From NCBI GenBank assembly GCA_964409645.1, contig CAYPEK010000042.1, forward strand, positions 1-32,655: 32,655 nucleotides of DNA, read 5' to 3'. Within the stretch, counting starts at the first letter, position 1; every line of letters begins with the position of its first letter. Positions 1 through 8,292 of this stretch are shown here, one piece after another. The stretch comes from CAYPEK01 sp964409645 (lineage in GTDB: Bacteria; UBP15; UBA6099). Both the position numbers and the translations under genes were made by a program. The notes beneath the pieces are model-generated. The model had not been told where the DNA came from. It saw only the letters and a program-made list of their open reading frames with translations, and searched no databases.

Positions 1-90
1 AAAATCGATTTTTTTAATCTGATTTTCAAAAACTATTTTTTTCAGAGGTCTCAATTTATAAATAAAGGTACAAATCAAAATGAGCGGGAT
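1..90. other. AT-rich region downstream of dtd, no gene seen
   Basis: This AT-rich stretch lies 3' of the leftward dtd gene. It opens with a 12-bp palindrome, AAAATCGATTTT at 1-12, and holds several A and T runs. I see no convincing open frame, RNA gene or GC-rich terminator stem. Its far side is cut by the window edge. Confidence 0.4.
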
Positions 91-528
91 TTATCTGCTT
101 TCTATTATGATTGTGACTGGGCCGGCGTTTTGAGCGTCGATGTCCATCATCGCGCCGAACACTCCTTTTTGGACTTCGAGGTGCTCGCGCGCTTTTGAGA
201 TAAAAAGCTCGTAGAGACTTTCGGCAAGTTCCGGTGCGGCTGCGCCCATGAAATTGGGGCGGTTTCCTCTCCGGCAGTCCGCCAGCAGTGTGAACTGCGA
301 AATTGCGAGTATGGAATATTTAAGGTCGAGCGCCGAGAGGTTCATTTTCTCCTGTGCATCCTCGAAAATGCGAAGGTTTACTATTTTTCTGACCATGTAA
401 TCGACATCTGTTTCCGTGTCGCCTTCCGCGACGCCGAGAAATACGAGAAGGCCGGGACCGATGCGGCCGACTTCCGTTCCGTCCACCGCCACCGCCGCCG
501 ATTTGACCCGCTGCACGACTGCTCTCAT
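91..528 (-). CDS. dtd: D-aminoacyl-tRNA deacylase (DTD)
   Basis: This cytoplasmic homodimeric proofreading enzyme hydrolyses D-amino acids (and glycine mischarged on tRNA-Ala) from tRNA. The product is 145 residues, the usual DTD length. It begins MRAVVQRV and carries the family motif SQFTL at residues 77-81 and the C-terminal Gly-cisPro-type motif NAGPVT at 134-139, where most members have NDGPVT. The frame stays open upstream to 594, but the ATG at 528 is the true start: it gives the canonical N-terminus and has a GGAG Shine-Dalgarno 8 nt upstream. It follows the two-component genes in the same direction after a 95-nt gap, so it may share their transcript. Assignment is firm from motifs and length. 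Confidence 0.95.
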   Translation of the reverse strand: MRAVVQRVKSAAVAVDGTEVGRIGPGLLVFLGVAEGDTETDVDYMVRKIVNLRIFEDAQEKMNLSALDLKYSILAISQFTLLADCRRGNRPNFMGAAAPELAESLYELFISKAREHLEVQKGVFGAMMDIDAQNAGPVTIIIESR

Positions 529-623
529 TTTGGCTGCTCCACAATATTTTATATGAGGATAATATACACCACTGAAATAAAGTCGCGAATACAAAGGTGA
601 ATACTTTTGCTGAGGATTAATGC

Positions 624-1010
624 TTATTCCGTTTTCTGATGAACTTTGCCGTTTGTAGCTTTATCTATATTGTTGAGGAGCCGTTCAAGGCTGAACGGTT
701 TGCGTTTGAAGGAGGCAATGCCGAGAGTGCGCGCGTCAGGCTCGATGGATGCGTCCGCGCTGGCGAAGATGAATTTAGCGGCAGGGTCGATTTTAAGTAT
801 CTGGCGAGCTGCCTCCACACCACTCTGTCCGGGCAGCCTGTGGTCCATGATAACCACGTCCGGTTTTTCCGCGAGGCCGGCGAATTTCTCGACTGCTTCG
901 ATCCCGTTCATCGACCAACCGACAATCTCATATCCCGAAGTCTCGAGCGCGTCAATGTAGAACTCCATCAGGTCGTTTTCATCTTCGACTATGAAAATCT
1001 TTTTAGTCAT
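624..1010 (-). CDS. Single-domain response regulator (CheY-like receiver)
   Basis: This is a stand-alone receiver domain of 128 residues with no output domain. The acidic pocket is E9/D10, the phospho-acceptor is D56 in the segment VVIMDHRLPG, the switch Ser is S84 and the conserved Lys is K104 before P105. It starts 4 nt after the stop of the upstream histidine kinase, so the two are almost certainly co-translated partners. With no DNA-binding or enzymatic domain it must signal by protein contact, feed a phosphorelay or act as a phosphate sink. The target cannot be read from the sequence. Confidence 0.9.
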   Translation of the reverse strand: MTKKIFIVEDENDLMEFYIDALETSGYEIVGWSMNGIEAVEKFAGLAEKPDVVIMDHRLPGQSGVEAARQILKIDPAAKFIFASADASIEPDARTLGIASFKRKPFSLERLLNNIDKATNGKVHQKTE

Positions 1011-1014
1011 AGGC

Positions 1015-2934
1015 TCACGCTTTCGGTATAGCGATCACAAACATGCTGCCGGAAGTATAATCTCCTGCGGTACGGTCTTCCACCCAGATGCTGCCTCCGA
1101 ATTTTTCCGTGATTTCTCTTGCGAGAGAGAGACCGAGCCCCATCCCTTTTTCAGAGCTGATCTTCGAGAACCGGTCGAAGATTTTTTCTTTTATGTTGTC
1201 CGGCACACCGGGCCCGTTGTCTGTTATGCACAACTCCCAGAATGACTCAGGTTCGTTTGCTGCGTCGCGTATTTCGATTTCGAGTTCGATTTTATCACTG
1301 TGTGAGTGCTTAACTGCATTGTCGAGAACATTGATTGCCACGGAGTCGAGGAGTTCGGTGGCGTCGGTGTACTTATGTCCCGAAGGATCGAACTTAACGA
1401 TGATATTTTTTGCGGGGTACAGCGTTTTTATCATTCTTACTGCTTCCGCAACGACGCTGTTCAGGTCTATTTTCTTGAGGTGGTGTTTTTCGATATGCTT
1501 CACCTGCGAGAATGCGCGCACCTTCGAGATCAGATTTTCGCTTCTCGACAGTTGGCGTTTGCAGGACTGGAGATATTTAACCTGCTTTTCGTTCAGGCCG
1601 CCCTGCATCTCTATCAGCGTGAGATTGCCGAGAATTGTCTGGTTGAAATTAGTGAGATCGTGGGACATCAGGTCGAGATAAAATTCAGACTCTCTCTTCG
1701 ATTTCAGTAACTGCTCCTCCGCTTGTTTGCGGCCCGTGATGTCGCGGGATATGCCAAGAACGGCGGATATCTCACCATCGCTGTTTTTCAACGGCACAAG
1801 AACACTGTCAAGCCATCTGAAGCTGTCTTTGAATGCAGTAACGGTCTCCACGTGGACAAGCTCGTGAGATTCGAGAACTTTCACGATGTTTTTGTGCTGC
1901 CGAGTCGCGATGTTGCCCGGGAAAAGGGACCCGCGTGGCTTGCCTACCAGTTCATCGGGGGTACATCCGAGTTGTGCCGCGGCGTAGCTGTTGACGTAAA
2001 GGACTATATCATTGGGATCGACTATGAAAATAAAGTCCTGCGCGGCTTCCGCGAGCGAGCGGTATCTTTCCTCGCTCTCCTTCAGCGCGGTCTCTGTCCT
2101 TTTATTCTTTGTTATGTCCATCGCAATCTCTACGGCGCCCGCGAGTTTACCGGCGTCATCAAAAACCGGATAGCTTCTGATGTGCCACACCATATTGTCC
2201 GGTGTAGTTACTTCCGACTCGAACGATTCTCCGGTTTTCAAAGTTTTTTCCACCGGACACGCATGGCATGGCGTATTTGCACCGTACCACAGATCGTGAC
2301 ATTTGCGGCCTTTCATAACTTCTATGTTTAGGCCGAGAGAATCCGCCGCCGCGCGGTTAGCCCATATTATTTCGAGATCGTTGTTGTAATAAATTACGTG
2401 TTCGTTAGTTGCATTGAGAACAGTAGCTTTTTCGTATTCGCTTTTCTTGACTGCTTCTTCCGCCAGTTTGCGAGTCGTTATATCGCGTACGACCGACAGA
2501 ACGCTCTTTGGCTTTGTATCAGATGATCCTACCGGTATCATGGACGATTCAAAATACTGAATGCCGTTCGGCATCTGAAGAGAATACTCCACAGTGACTT
2601 TTTCCGAGGTTTCCAGACATTTATTAAATGCCGAGATCAGCTTCTCGCCGCTTTCCCCCGGAATGACTTCGAGGATGTTTTTTCCGATAAAGAGTTTCGG
2701 GTCTGCGTACAAGCTGGAGGGATCAGGAGTGAAGTGATCAAGAAAGCGGCCTTCGGAGTCTAGATCGAACACCATATCAGGCATCGCGTCGAGCAGTGCT
2801 TTTAACCGGTTTTTCGCCTTGCGTGATTCCTTCTCAGCGGATTCGCTCTCGGCTGCTTTTCGCCTGACACTTTTCAGTTCTTCCTCAAGTTCGGCGATTC
2901 GTTTATTAAGGTCTTCTAACGATCTGTCTTTCAT
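1015..2934 (-). CDS. Three-PAS-domain sensor histidine kinase
   Basis: This is a soluble 639-residue hybrid-free histidine kinase with no transmembrane segment or signal peptide, so it probably senses a cytoplasmic cue. A charged coiled coil (about 1-45) is followed by PAS domains at about 46-158, 168-280 and 285-407. The phospho-acceptor is H425 in MSHDLTN. The ATPase domain has its N box around N535-N539, G1 box DNGPGVP at 572-578 and G2 box GMGLGLS at 597-603. The second PAS carries a Cys cluster (C212, C223, C226) that could bind a metal, haem or iron-sulfur cofactor. The Shine-Dalgarno is weak, but an in-frame stop just upstream fixes this start. The partner is the receiver protein 4 nt downstream. 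Confidence 0.92.
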   Translation of the reverse strand: MKDRSLEDLNKRIAELEEELKSVRRKAAESESAEKESRKAKNRLKALLDAMPDMVFDLDSEGRFLDHFTPDPSSLYADPKLFIGKNILEVIPGESGEKLISAFNKCLETSEKVTVEYSLQMPNGIQYFESSMIPVGSSDTKPKSVLSVVRDITTRKLAEEAVKKSEYEKATVLNATNEHVIYYNNDLEIIWANRAAADSLGLNIEVMKGRKCHDLWYGANTPCHACPVEKTLKTGESFESEVTTPDNMVWHIRSYPVFDDAGKLAGAVEIAMDITKNKRTETALKESEERYRSLAEAAQDFIFIVDPNDIVLYVNSYAAAQLGCTPDELVGKPRGSLFPGNIATRQHKNIVKVLESHELVHVETVTAFKDSFRWLDSVLVPLKNSDGEISAVLGISRDITGRKQAEEQLLKSKRESEFYLDLMSHDLTNFNQTILGNLTLIEMQGGLNEKQVKYLQSCKRQLSRSENLISKVRAFSQVKHIEKHHLKKIDLNSVVAEAVRMIKTLYPAKNIIVKFDPSGHKYTDATELLDSVAINVLDNAVKHSHSDKIELEIEIRDAANEPESFWELCITDNGPGVPDNIKEKIFDRFSKISSEKGMGLGLSLAREITEKFGGSIWVEDRTAGDYTSGSMFVIAIPKA

Positions 2935-2991
2935 TTTACTTAAAGCCGCATATCTTTCTTTTTTTGCGATGCAGTTTATCGTTTAATGTTA

Positions 2992-3006
2992 TTTCATCCT
3001 ATGAAA
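2992..3006. repeat. Short inverted repeat TTTCAT-CCT-ATGAAA
   Basis: Perfect 6-bp arms flank a 3-nt centre in the AT-rich divergent region between the kinase and the TetR gene, 58 bp upstream of the kinase start codon. It may be an operator for the kinase transcript. There is no other support. Confidence 0.3.
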
Positions 3007-3158
3007 CAACCTGTTCGGCGACTTTTATTTGAACTAATCATTAATAATTTTAACATTATTTATCCTTTTTAACAGTTATTCAATATATTTTTTACTCGTG
3101 TATTCCGTAGAATGCTTTCAAGCTGCTTAACTGTGATGTTTGTAATTTACGATACCAC

Positions 3159-3186
3159 TTGACGAATTTGCAAAAAAAACGATAAT
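3159..3186 (+). promoter_or_regulatory. Predicted sigma-70 promoter of the tetR gene
   Basis: The -35 box TTGACG (3159-3164) and the -10 box GATAAT (3181-3186) each match the consensus at five of six bases, with a 16-bp spacer. The predicted start of transcription, near 3193, falls inside the palindromic operator that follows, which fits autorepression. Confidence 0.65.
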
Positions 3187-3187
3187 T

Positions 3188-3203
3188 GTGAATGAGCATT
3201 CAC
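3188..3203. promoter_or_regulatory. TetR-type operator O1
   Basis: The sequence GTGAATGAGCATTCAC has perfect 7-bp arms around a 2-bp centre. It directly abuts the -10 box of the tetR promoter and lies 17 bp before the tetR start codon. TGAATG half-sites are common in TetR-family operators. A second copy with the same outer half-sites precedes the hlyD gene. Confidence 0.75.
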
Positions 3204-3220
3204 ATAATGGGGTGGCATAA

Positions 3221-3826
3221 ATGGGAGCAAAAAAAGTGGGAACGCAGATAAGGCGGGAGCAGATCGCTCACGCTGCGATGGTAATAATCGCTGAAGACGG
3301 AGTGTCGGATCTGAACATAGCGACGATAGCGGATACAGTAGGCATTGTGCCGTCCGCGGTTTACAGACATTTCAAAAATAAGGATGAGATAATCGACGCT
3401 GTGCTGGACCAGTTGAGGGACAGGATGCTGGGGAACCTGCAAATTGCTCTGGGAAAGGCGCAAAAACCGGTCGAGCAGCTAAAAACACTGGTATTTCTTC
3501 AATTGGACATGATGAAGGAAATACGGACGGTGCCGAAAATACTGTTTTCGCACGATCTGGTGGTCGGCACTCCGGAGAGGCGAAGTAAGGTTTATGCGAT
3601 AGTGAAGGGGATGCTTGCGAAGGTGGGGGAAATAATCATGAACGGGCAGGAACGTGGCGAGATAAGGCGCGATGTTGACCCTGAGACGCTTGCAATGATG
3701 TTTCTTGGCATCATACAGCCGACGGTAATAATCTGGTATCTTAGCGACGGCGAGTTTGACGTAAAGAAGCATGCAAAGAAGTCGTGGGCCGCATTCAGCA
3801 AATATATGGCGGTTGGTCTCGAATAA
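3221..3826 (+). CDS. TetR/AcrR family transcriptional repressor
   Basis: This 201-residue regulator has an N-terminal TetR helix-turn-helix at about residues 8-55, including the recognition-helix segment VPSAVYRHFKNKDEI. The helical C-terminal half is expected to bind a ligand and dimerise. It is the first gene of an efflux cluster in the same order as E. coli cecR-ybhGFSR, where CecR is the repressor. Matching palindromes overlap its own promoter and the hlyD promoter, so it probably represses both and is released by an exported compound. A purine-rich GGGGTGG precedes the ATG. The ligand is unknown. Confidence 0.92.
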   Translation: MGAKKVGTQIRREQIAHAAMVIIAEDGVSDLNIATIADTVGIVPSAVYRHFKNKDEIIDAVLDQLRDRMLGNLQIALGKAQKPVEQLKTLVFLQLDMMKEIRTVPKILFSHDLVVGTPERRSKVYAIVKGMLAKVGEIIMNGQERGEIRRDVDPETLAMMFLGIIQPTVIIWYLSDGEFDVKKHAKKSWAAFSKYMAVGLE

Positions 3827-3840
3827 TGTGAAATTATATT
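3813..3840 (+). promoter_or_regulatory. Predicted promoter of the hlyD-ABC operon
   Basis: The -35 box TTGGTC (3813-3818) lies inside the end of tetR, and the -10 box TATATT (3835-3840) follows after a 16-bp spacer. The second operator covers the -10 box. This would give the exporter genes a repressible start separate from tetR. The -35 match is moderate. Confidence 0.5.
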
Positions 3841-3843
3841 CAC
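3828..3843. promoter_or_regulatory. TetR-type operator O2
   Basis: The sequence GTGAAATTATATTCAC starts one base after the tetR stop codon. It has the same 16-bp length as O1 and agrees with it at positions 1-5 and 11-16; only the central five bases differ. Placement 37 bp before the hlyD start and over the predicted -10 box supports direct repression of the efflux operon. Confidence 0.7.
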
Positions 3844-3880
3844 TTAATATGACATGGCAGGCGCATAAAACGGAGGCGTT

Positions 3881-5050
3881 ATGAAAAAGAAAAAGATAAT
3901 CATTCTCCCGCTGCTTATTCTGGCGGCTGTCGCCGGTGTGTTTATTTATCGGAACCACGGCGGCGCAAAACAACCGGACAAAGATGTGATAGCCGTCTCG
4001 GGAAACATAGAGGTTATTGAGACCGAGACAAGCTTCAGGGCGCCGGGGCGCGTGATGGAGCGGCTTGTTGATGAAGGGGATATCGTGAAAGCCGGGCAGT
4101 TGATCGCGCGTCTGGACCCGACAGAGATGGAGAAACAGGTCGATGTGCAGCGCGGCGATGTGATGACGGCGCGGGCGGCGCTCGCCGATCTCGAGGCCGG
4201 ATCGAGGCCGGAGGAGATTGCCGCTGCGGAGGCGGATGTGGATCGTGCACAGGCTATGCTCGACAAGTTGCTTGCGGGGTCGCGGCCGGAGGAAATTTCG
4301 GCGGCGGATGCGCAGGTGAGGACGTTGAACGCGCAATTGGACCGGGCAAAATCGGAATACGAGCGTTGCAAGCGGCTGTACGACAGCGGAGTGATAGCGG
4401 AGAGAGAACTGATTGCGGCACGTACGGCGTACGAGGCGGCGGTGTCGAGCAAGGACGCTCTTTCAGATCAGAAAAAAATCGTAGTGGAAGGGCCTCGAAA
4501 AGAGGACATCTTACAGGCGCGTGCCGCGCTGAGACAGGCGAAGGAAAAACTCGCGCTTGTGAAAGAGGGCCCGCGAAAACAGACAGTTGAGCAAGCACGA
4601 GCGCGTATGGCTCAGGCGGAATCGGCGCTTTCTCTCGCGGAGACGAAGCTCGGTTATGTGGAACTGAGATCGCCGGTCGGCGGGGTGGTGATATCGAAGA
4701 ATGTGGAGCCGGGTGAGTATGTCACACCGGGGTCGCCGGTGGTGACGATAGGCGACATGAATAATGTATTCCTGCGGGCGTATATCAATGAGGACGATCT
4801 CGGTAAGGTGAAGACGGGCGGCAAGGTCTGCGTCTCGACGGACACGTATCCCGGGAAGAAATACGATGGCCGCATCTCGTTCATCGCGCAGGAGGCGGAG
4901 TTCACGCCGAAGAATGTGCAGACGGCAAAGGAGCGCGTGAAGTTGGTGTACAGGGTGAAGGTTGCGATACCAAACCCGGATATGGAACTGAAACCGGGAA
5001 TGCCGGCGGACGGGGAGATTCTTTTAAATGAAGGGGAAAGCTGTAAATAG
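3881..5050 (+). CDS. HlyD-family periplasmic adaptor (YbhG-like membrane fusion protein)
   Basis: This 389-residue adaptor would link an inner-membrane ABC pump to an outer-membrane channel. It has one N-terminal anchor (about residues 5-23), two half-lipoyl segments (about 41-80 and 256-292) and between them a long Ala/Glu/Arg-rich coiled-coil hairpin. The hairpin contains short repeats: GSRPEEI twice (107-113, 133-139) and EGPRK twice. GGAGG lies just upstream of the ATG. The order tetR, hlyD, two ATPases, two permeases matches cecR-ybhGFSR. No outer-membrane TolC-like channel is present here, so one must be encoded elsewhere. Confidence 0.92.
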   Translation: MKKKKIIILPLLILAAVAGVFIYRNHGGAKQPDKDVIAVSGNIEVIETETSFRAPGRVMERLVDEGDIVKAGQLIARLDPTEMEKQVDVQRGDVMTARAALADLEAGSRPEEIAAAEADVDRAQAMLDKLLAGSRPEEISAADAQVRTLNAQLDRAKSEYERCKRLYDSGVIAERELIAARTAYEAAVSSKDALSDQKKIVVEGPRKEDILQARAALRQAKEKLALVKEGPRKQTVEQARARMAQAESALSLAETKLGYVELRSPVGGVVISKNVEPGEYVTPGSPVVTIGDMNNVFLRAYINEDDLGKVKTGGKVCVSTDTYPGKKYDGRISFIAQEAEFTPKNVQTAKERVKLVYRVKVAIPNPDMELKPGMPADGEILLNEGESCK

Positions 5051-5172
5051 TAGCGAGTATTCAGTAGCGAGGATAGAGGGAAAGGCAAAAGCAAAAAACG
5101 GTAGCTGGTAGCTGGAGGGAAAGACAAAAAGCAACATTACGATTATGTAGGGCGGGGTCGCCGTACCCCGCC
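5049..5172. repeat. Intra-operon repeat cluster with GC-rich hairpin
   Basis: The 173-bp gap inside an otherwise tight operon is filled with short repeats. AGTAGCGAG occurs at 5049-5057 and 5063-5071. GTAGCTG occurs in tandem at 5101-5114. A 19-20 bp purine-rich segment occurs at 5076-5094 and, imperfectly, at 5115-5134. A strong hairpin follows: GGCGGGGT (5151-5158), a 6-nt loop, ACCCCGCC (5165-5172). No U-tract follows, so it is not a typical terminator. It resembles a small mobile or dispersed intergenic repeat rather than a gene. Confidence 0.55.
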
Positions 5173-5223
5173 GATCATTAATATAAGCCGTGCGCGTAAG
5201 CAAGCGGTCACGTGGAGTGTTTT

Positions 5224-6147
5224 GTGGAAGCGATAAGGGTTGAAGGACTGATAAAAGAGTTCGACGGTTTCCGCGCGTTGGATGGCGTTACGTTCGACGT
5301 TGCGGAAGGCGAACTTTTTGGCCTAGTGGGGCCGGACGGCGCGGGGAAAACGACAGCGATGCGGATTCTCACGTCGATAATGGACCCGACGGCGGGCGAT
5401 GCGTGGGTTGACGGGCTTCACATTGCTAAAGATGCGGAGTCGATAAAAGACAGGATAGGTTATATGAGTCAGCGGTTTGGACTCTATCCGGACCTGACTG
5501 TAATGGAGAACATAAATTTTTACGCGGACATATACGGCGTGCCGAAGCGCGGTCGAGCGGAACAGGTGGACAAGCTGTTGGCGTTCAGCAATCTTGTGCC
5601 GTTCAAGCGACGGCAGGCCGGGAATCTCTCGGGCGGCATGAAGCAGAAACTCGGGCTCGTGTGTGCGCTAATACATACACCGAAGGTGCTGTTTCTTGAC
5701 GAACCGACGAATGGCGTTGACCCTGTGAGCAGGCGCGATTTCTGGCGGATTTTGTACCAGTTGTTGCGAGAAAAGGTGACGGTGTTCGTATCGACGGCTT
5801 ATCTGGATGAAGCGGAGAGGTGCAATCGGGTCGGCCTGATCCACAAGGGCAAGATTCTCGCGGTCGGCACGCCGGACGAGGTGAAGAGGCTGATGCGCGG
5901 TTCGATTGTCGAAGTGCGGGCGGCATCGCCAAGGGGCGCGGCCACTCTTCTTCGAGGTAGATTGCAGGTGGAATCGGTTGGTTTGTTCGGAGACCGAGTA
6001 CACATAGTCACCGATTCGCCGGATAGGGCTGCTGCGGAAGCAGAGAAGATTCTAAACGAATCCGGCATGAAATTCTTGGGTGTAAGGCGAATCGATCCGT
6101 CGCTGGAGGATGTGTTTGTGTCGGTGTTGTCCGACGAGGAAAGATAG
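5224..6147 (+). CDS. ABC exporter ATPase 1 (first half of a split YbhF)
   Basis: This 307-residue nucleotide-binding protein corresponds to the N-terminal half of YbhF. Visible motifs are Walker A GPDGAGKT (36-43), Q-loop Q83, signature LSGGM (135-139), and Walker B with catalytic E160 in FLDEPTNGVDP. The H-loop histidine is replaced by alanine (A192 in STAYLDEA), so this half is probably hydrolytically impaired while its partner is canonical. The frame opens at a GTG at 5212, but the GTG at 5224 has GGAG six bases upstream and is preferred. The 37-nt gap to the second ATPase suggests a heterodimer. Confidence 0.9.
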   Translation: MEAIRVEGLIKEFDGFRALDGVTFDVAEGELFGLVGPDGAGKTTAMRILTSIMDPTAGDAWVDGLHIAKDAESIKDRIGYMSQRFGLYPDLTVMENINFYADIYGVPKRGRAEQVDKLLAFSNLVPFKRRQAGNLSGGMKQKLGLVCALIHTPKVLFLDEPTNGVDPVSRRDFWRILYQLLREKVTVFVSTAYLDEAERCNRVGLIHKGKILAVGTPDEVKRLMRGSIVEVRAASPRGAATLLRGRLQVESVGLFGDRVHIVTDSPDRAAAEAEKILNESGMKFLGVRRIDPSLEDVFVSVLSDEER

Positions 6148-6184
6148 AAATTAATTTGAATCGGCAGATTGAGCGGTTGGGGAA

Positions 6185-7159
6185 ATGTTACAGGATTCGG
6201 GTGAAAAAGCTGTTGTTGTGAAAGACCTTGTGAAACGGTTCGGCGCTTTCACGGCTGTTGACCGTGTGAGTTTCGATGTTTCGCGCGGCGAGATATTCGG
6301 ATTTCTCGGGCCTAACGGGGCGGGGAAGTCAACGACGATCAGGATGTTGTGCGGCCTTCTGTCACCGAGCGGCGGCGGCGGCTCCGTCGCGGGATACGAC
6401 ATTCTTAAGCAGCAGGAGAAGATTAAGCAGCACATAGGATACATGAGCCAGAAGTTTTCGCTTTATGAAGACCTGACGGTGGAGGAAAACATAGATTTTT
6501 TCAGCGGGGTGTATCGGATACCGAAGGACAAAAAGAGCGCCCGAAAGGAATGGGTGATAGAAATGGCGGGGCTTGTGGAGCACCGCGGTTCGCGGACCGG
6601 TGTTCTTTCCGGAGGGTGGAAGCAGCGGCTCGCGCTCGGGTGTGCGATATTGCATGAGCCGCCGATCATTTTTCTGGACGAGCCGACGTCGGGTGTGGAC
6701 CCTGTGAGCCGCCGGAGGTTCTGGAGCTTTATATACGAACTCGCAGGGCAGGGTACGACTGTTTTTGTCACGACGCATTATATGGACGAGGCGGAATACT
6801 GCGACAGGCTTGGGTTGATATATCGGGGCGAGCTGACGGCGCTTGGCACGCCCGGCGAGTTGAAGGGCGAGCTGATGAAGGATCACGTGCTCGAAGTGCG
6901 CTGCGCCCGGCCGCATGAAGCGATGGTTGCTGTAGAGCAATTGCAGGAGGTGAAGGAGACGGCGTTGTTCGGGAACGGACTACATGTTGTGGCCGCGGAT
7001 GCGGAAGCGGCTGCGGCGGCTGTCGGCGCCGCATTGTCGGCGGGCGGTTTCGATGTGGAACGCATCGAGCGAATTCTGCCCTCGCTTGAGGATGTGTTTG
7101 TTTCGCTGATAGAGTCGAGGGACCGGGCGGAGCGGCCTCAGACGGAGGTGCGCAAATGA
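6185..7159 (+). CDS. ABC exporter ATPase 2 (second half of a split YbhF)
   Basis: This 324-residue nucleotide-binding protein has a full motif set: Walker A GPNGAGKST (42-50), Q89 in the Q-loop, signature LSGGW (141-145), Walker B glutamate E166 in FLDEPTSGVDP and H-loop H198 in TTHYMDEAE. It is clearly paralogous to the ATPase just upstream and should be the active half of the pair. About 90 C-terminal residues beyond the ATPase fold end in a SLEDVFVSL segment shared with ATPase 1, typical of this drug-export subfamily. Its stop overlaps the next start (ATGA), showing translational coupling to the first permease. Confidence 0.92.
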   Translation: MLQDSGEKAVVVKDLVKRFGAFTAVDRVSFDVSRGEIFGFLGPNGAGKSTTIRMLCGLLSPSGGGGSVAGYDILKQQEKIKQHIGYMSQKFSLYEDLTVEENIDFFSGVYRIPKDKKSARKEWVIEMAGLVEHRGSRTGVLSGGWKQRLALGCAILHEPPIIFLDEPTSGVDPVSRRRFWSFIYELAGQGTTVFVTTHYMDEAEYCDRLGLIYRGELTALGTPGELKGELMKDHVLEVRCARPHEAMVAVEQLQEVKETALFGNGLHVVAADAEAAAAAVGAALSAGGFDVERIERILPSLEDVFVSLIESRDRAERPQTEVRK

Positions 7160-8289
7160 AGCCGGGGCGCATTCTTGCTGTTGCGAGAAAAGAGTTTCTG
7201 CACATTGCGCGGGACGTCCGGAGCCTCGCGATGGCTTTCGGCATTCCGGTTCTTCTGCTGGTGCTGTTCGGTTATGCGCTCACACTCGATGTGAACGACG
7301 TGCCGATCGTGGTGATGGACAGGAGCGGAACGGCGGCGAGTCGCGACTTCATATCGAGATTTGCCGGATCGCCTTATTTTGACGTGAAAGGCTCGGTTGA
7401 TAATTATGCACAGATGGAGCGAGAGGTGGATTTCGGGCGCGCGTTGGGCGGTTTGGTGATACCGTCCGATTTCGGGGAACGTGTGGCGACGGGACGCGGG
7501 GCGAGTGTGCAGATGATATTCGACGGGAGCGATTCGAACACTGCGACGATAGCAATGGGGTATGCCGATTCGATCGCACTCGGCTACTCGCAGGAAATTA
7601 TTGTTAAGGCGATGCGGTTGAAAGGGGCTGCTGTTTCCACCTCACCGCTTGACGTGCGGCCACGCGTTTGGTTCAACACCGATATGCAGTCGAAGAATTT
7701 CATCATTCCGGGGCTGATTGCGGTGATAATGATGACGATTTCGGCGCTGCTGACGTCGCTGACCGTGGCGAAGGAGTGGGAGACCGGCACGATGGAGCAA
7801 TTGATATCAACGCCGGTGCGCGGGCCGGAACTTGTGCTCGGCAAACTGATTCCTTACTTTGTGATAGGAATGCTGGACATGCTGATAGCCGTACTCATGG
7901 CGGAGTTCTATTTCGCGGTGCACGTGCAGGGCAGTGTGTTGTTGCTGTTCGGCATGGCGGCTGTGTTTCTGACGGGTGCGATGTCGCTCGGTATCCTGAT
8001 CAGTATCAACGCGAAAAGTCAGATACTTGCAAGCCAGATGGCGATGGTGATGACGTTCGTGCCGTCGCTGCTGATGTCCGGTTTTGTTTTCGCGATCGCG
8101 AACATGCCGAAGGCGCTGCAAATGATTTCGTACGTGGTGCCGGCGAGATATTTCGTGGCGCTGCTGCGCGGAATATATCTGAAGGGCGTGGGGCTGGAGG
8201 TTTTGAAGGGTGAGGCGGCGATGCTTGCGGCATTCAGCGCGATAGTGCTTGCGGCAGCGATAAAGAAATTCAAAAAGAAGTTGGTGTAA
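7156..8289 (+). CDS. ABC-2 type permease (YbhS/YbhR-like), first of pair
   Basis: This 377-residue inner-membrane permease has the ABC-2 drug-exporter layout. The first membrane helix is at about 23-43. An extracytoplasmic domain of about 135 residues follows, then five hydrophobic segments from about residue 183 to the end. Subfamily marks include WFNTDMQSKNFIIPGLI (172-188), the cytoplasmic coupling segment KEWETGTMEQL (206-216) and, near the C-terminus, SYVVPARYFVALLRGIYLKG. It should pair with the next gene to form the heterodimeric pore of the YbhFSR-like pump. The length matches E. coli YbhS and YbhR. Confidence 0.92.
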   Translation: MKPGRILAVARKEFLHIARDVRSLAMAFGIPVLLLVLFGYALTLDVNDVPIVVMDRSGTAASRDFISRFAGSPYFDVKGSVDNYAQMEREVDFGRALGGLVIPSDFGERVATGRGASVQMIFDGSDSNTATIAMGYADSIALGYSQEIIVKAMRLKGAAVSTSPLDVRPRVWFNTDMQSKNFIIPGLIAVIMMTISALLTSLTVAKEWETGTMEQLISTPVRGPELVLGKLIPYFVIGMLDMLIAVLMAEFYFAVHVQGSVLLLFGMAAVFLTGAMSLGILISINAKSQILASQMAMVMTFVPSLLMSGFVFAIANMPKALQMISYVVPARYFVALLRGIYLKGVGLEVLKGEAAMLAAFSAIVLAAAIKKFKKKLV

Positions 8290-8292
8290 ACC

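Noticed and set aside
5151..5172. GC-rich hairpin as an intrinsic terminator inside the efflux operon
   Set aside because: No T-tract follows the stem, and the downstream ATPase and permease genes complete the same known operon order.
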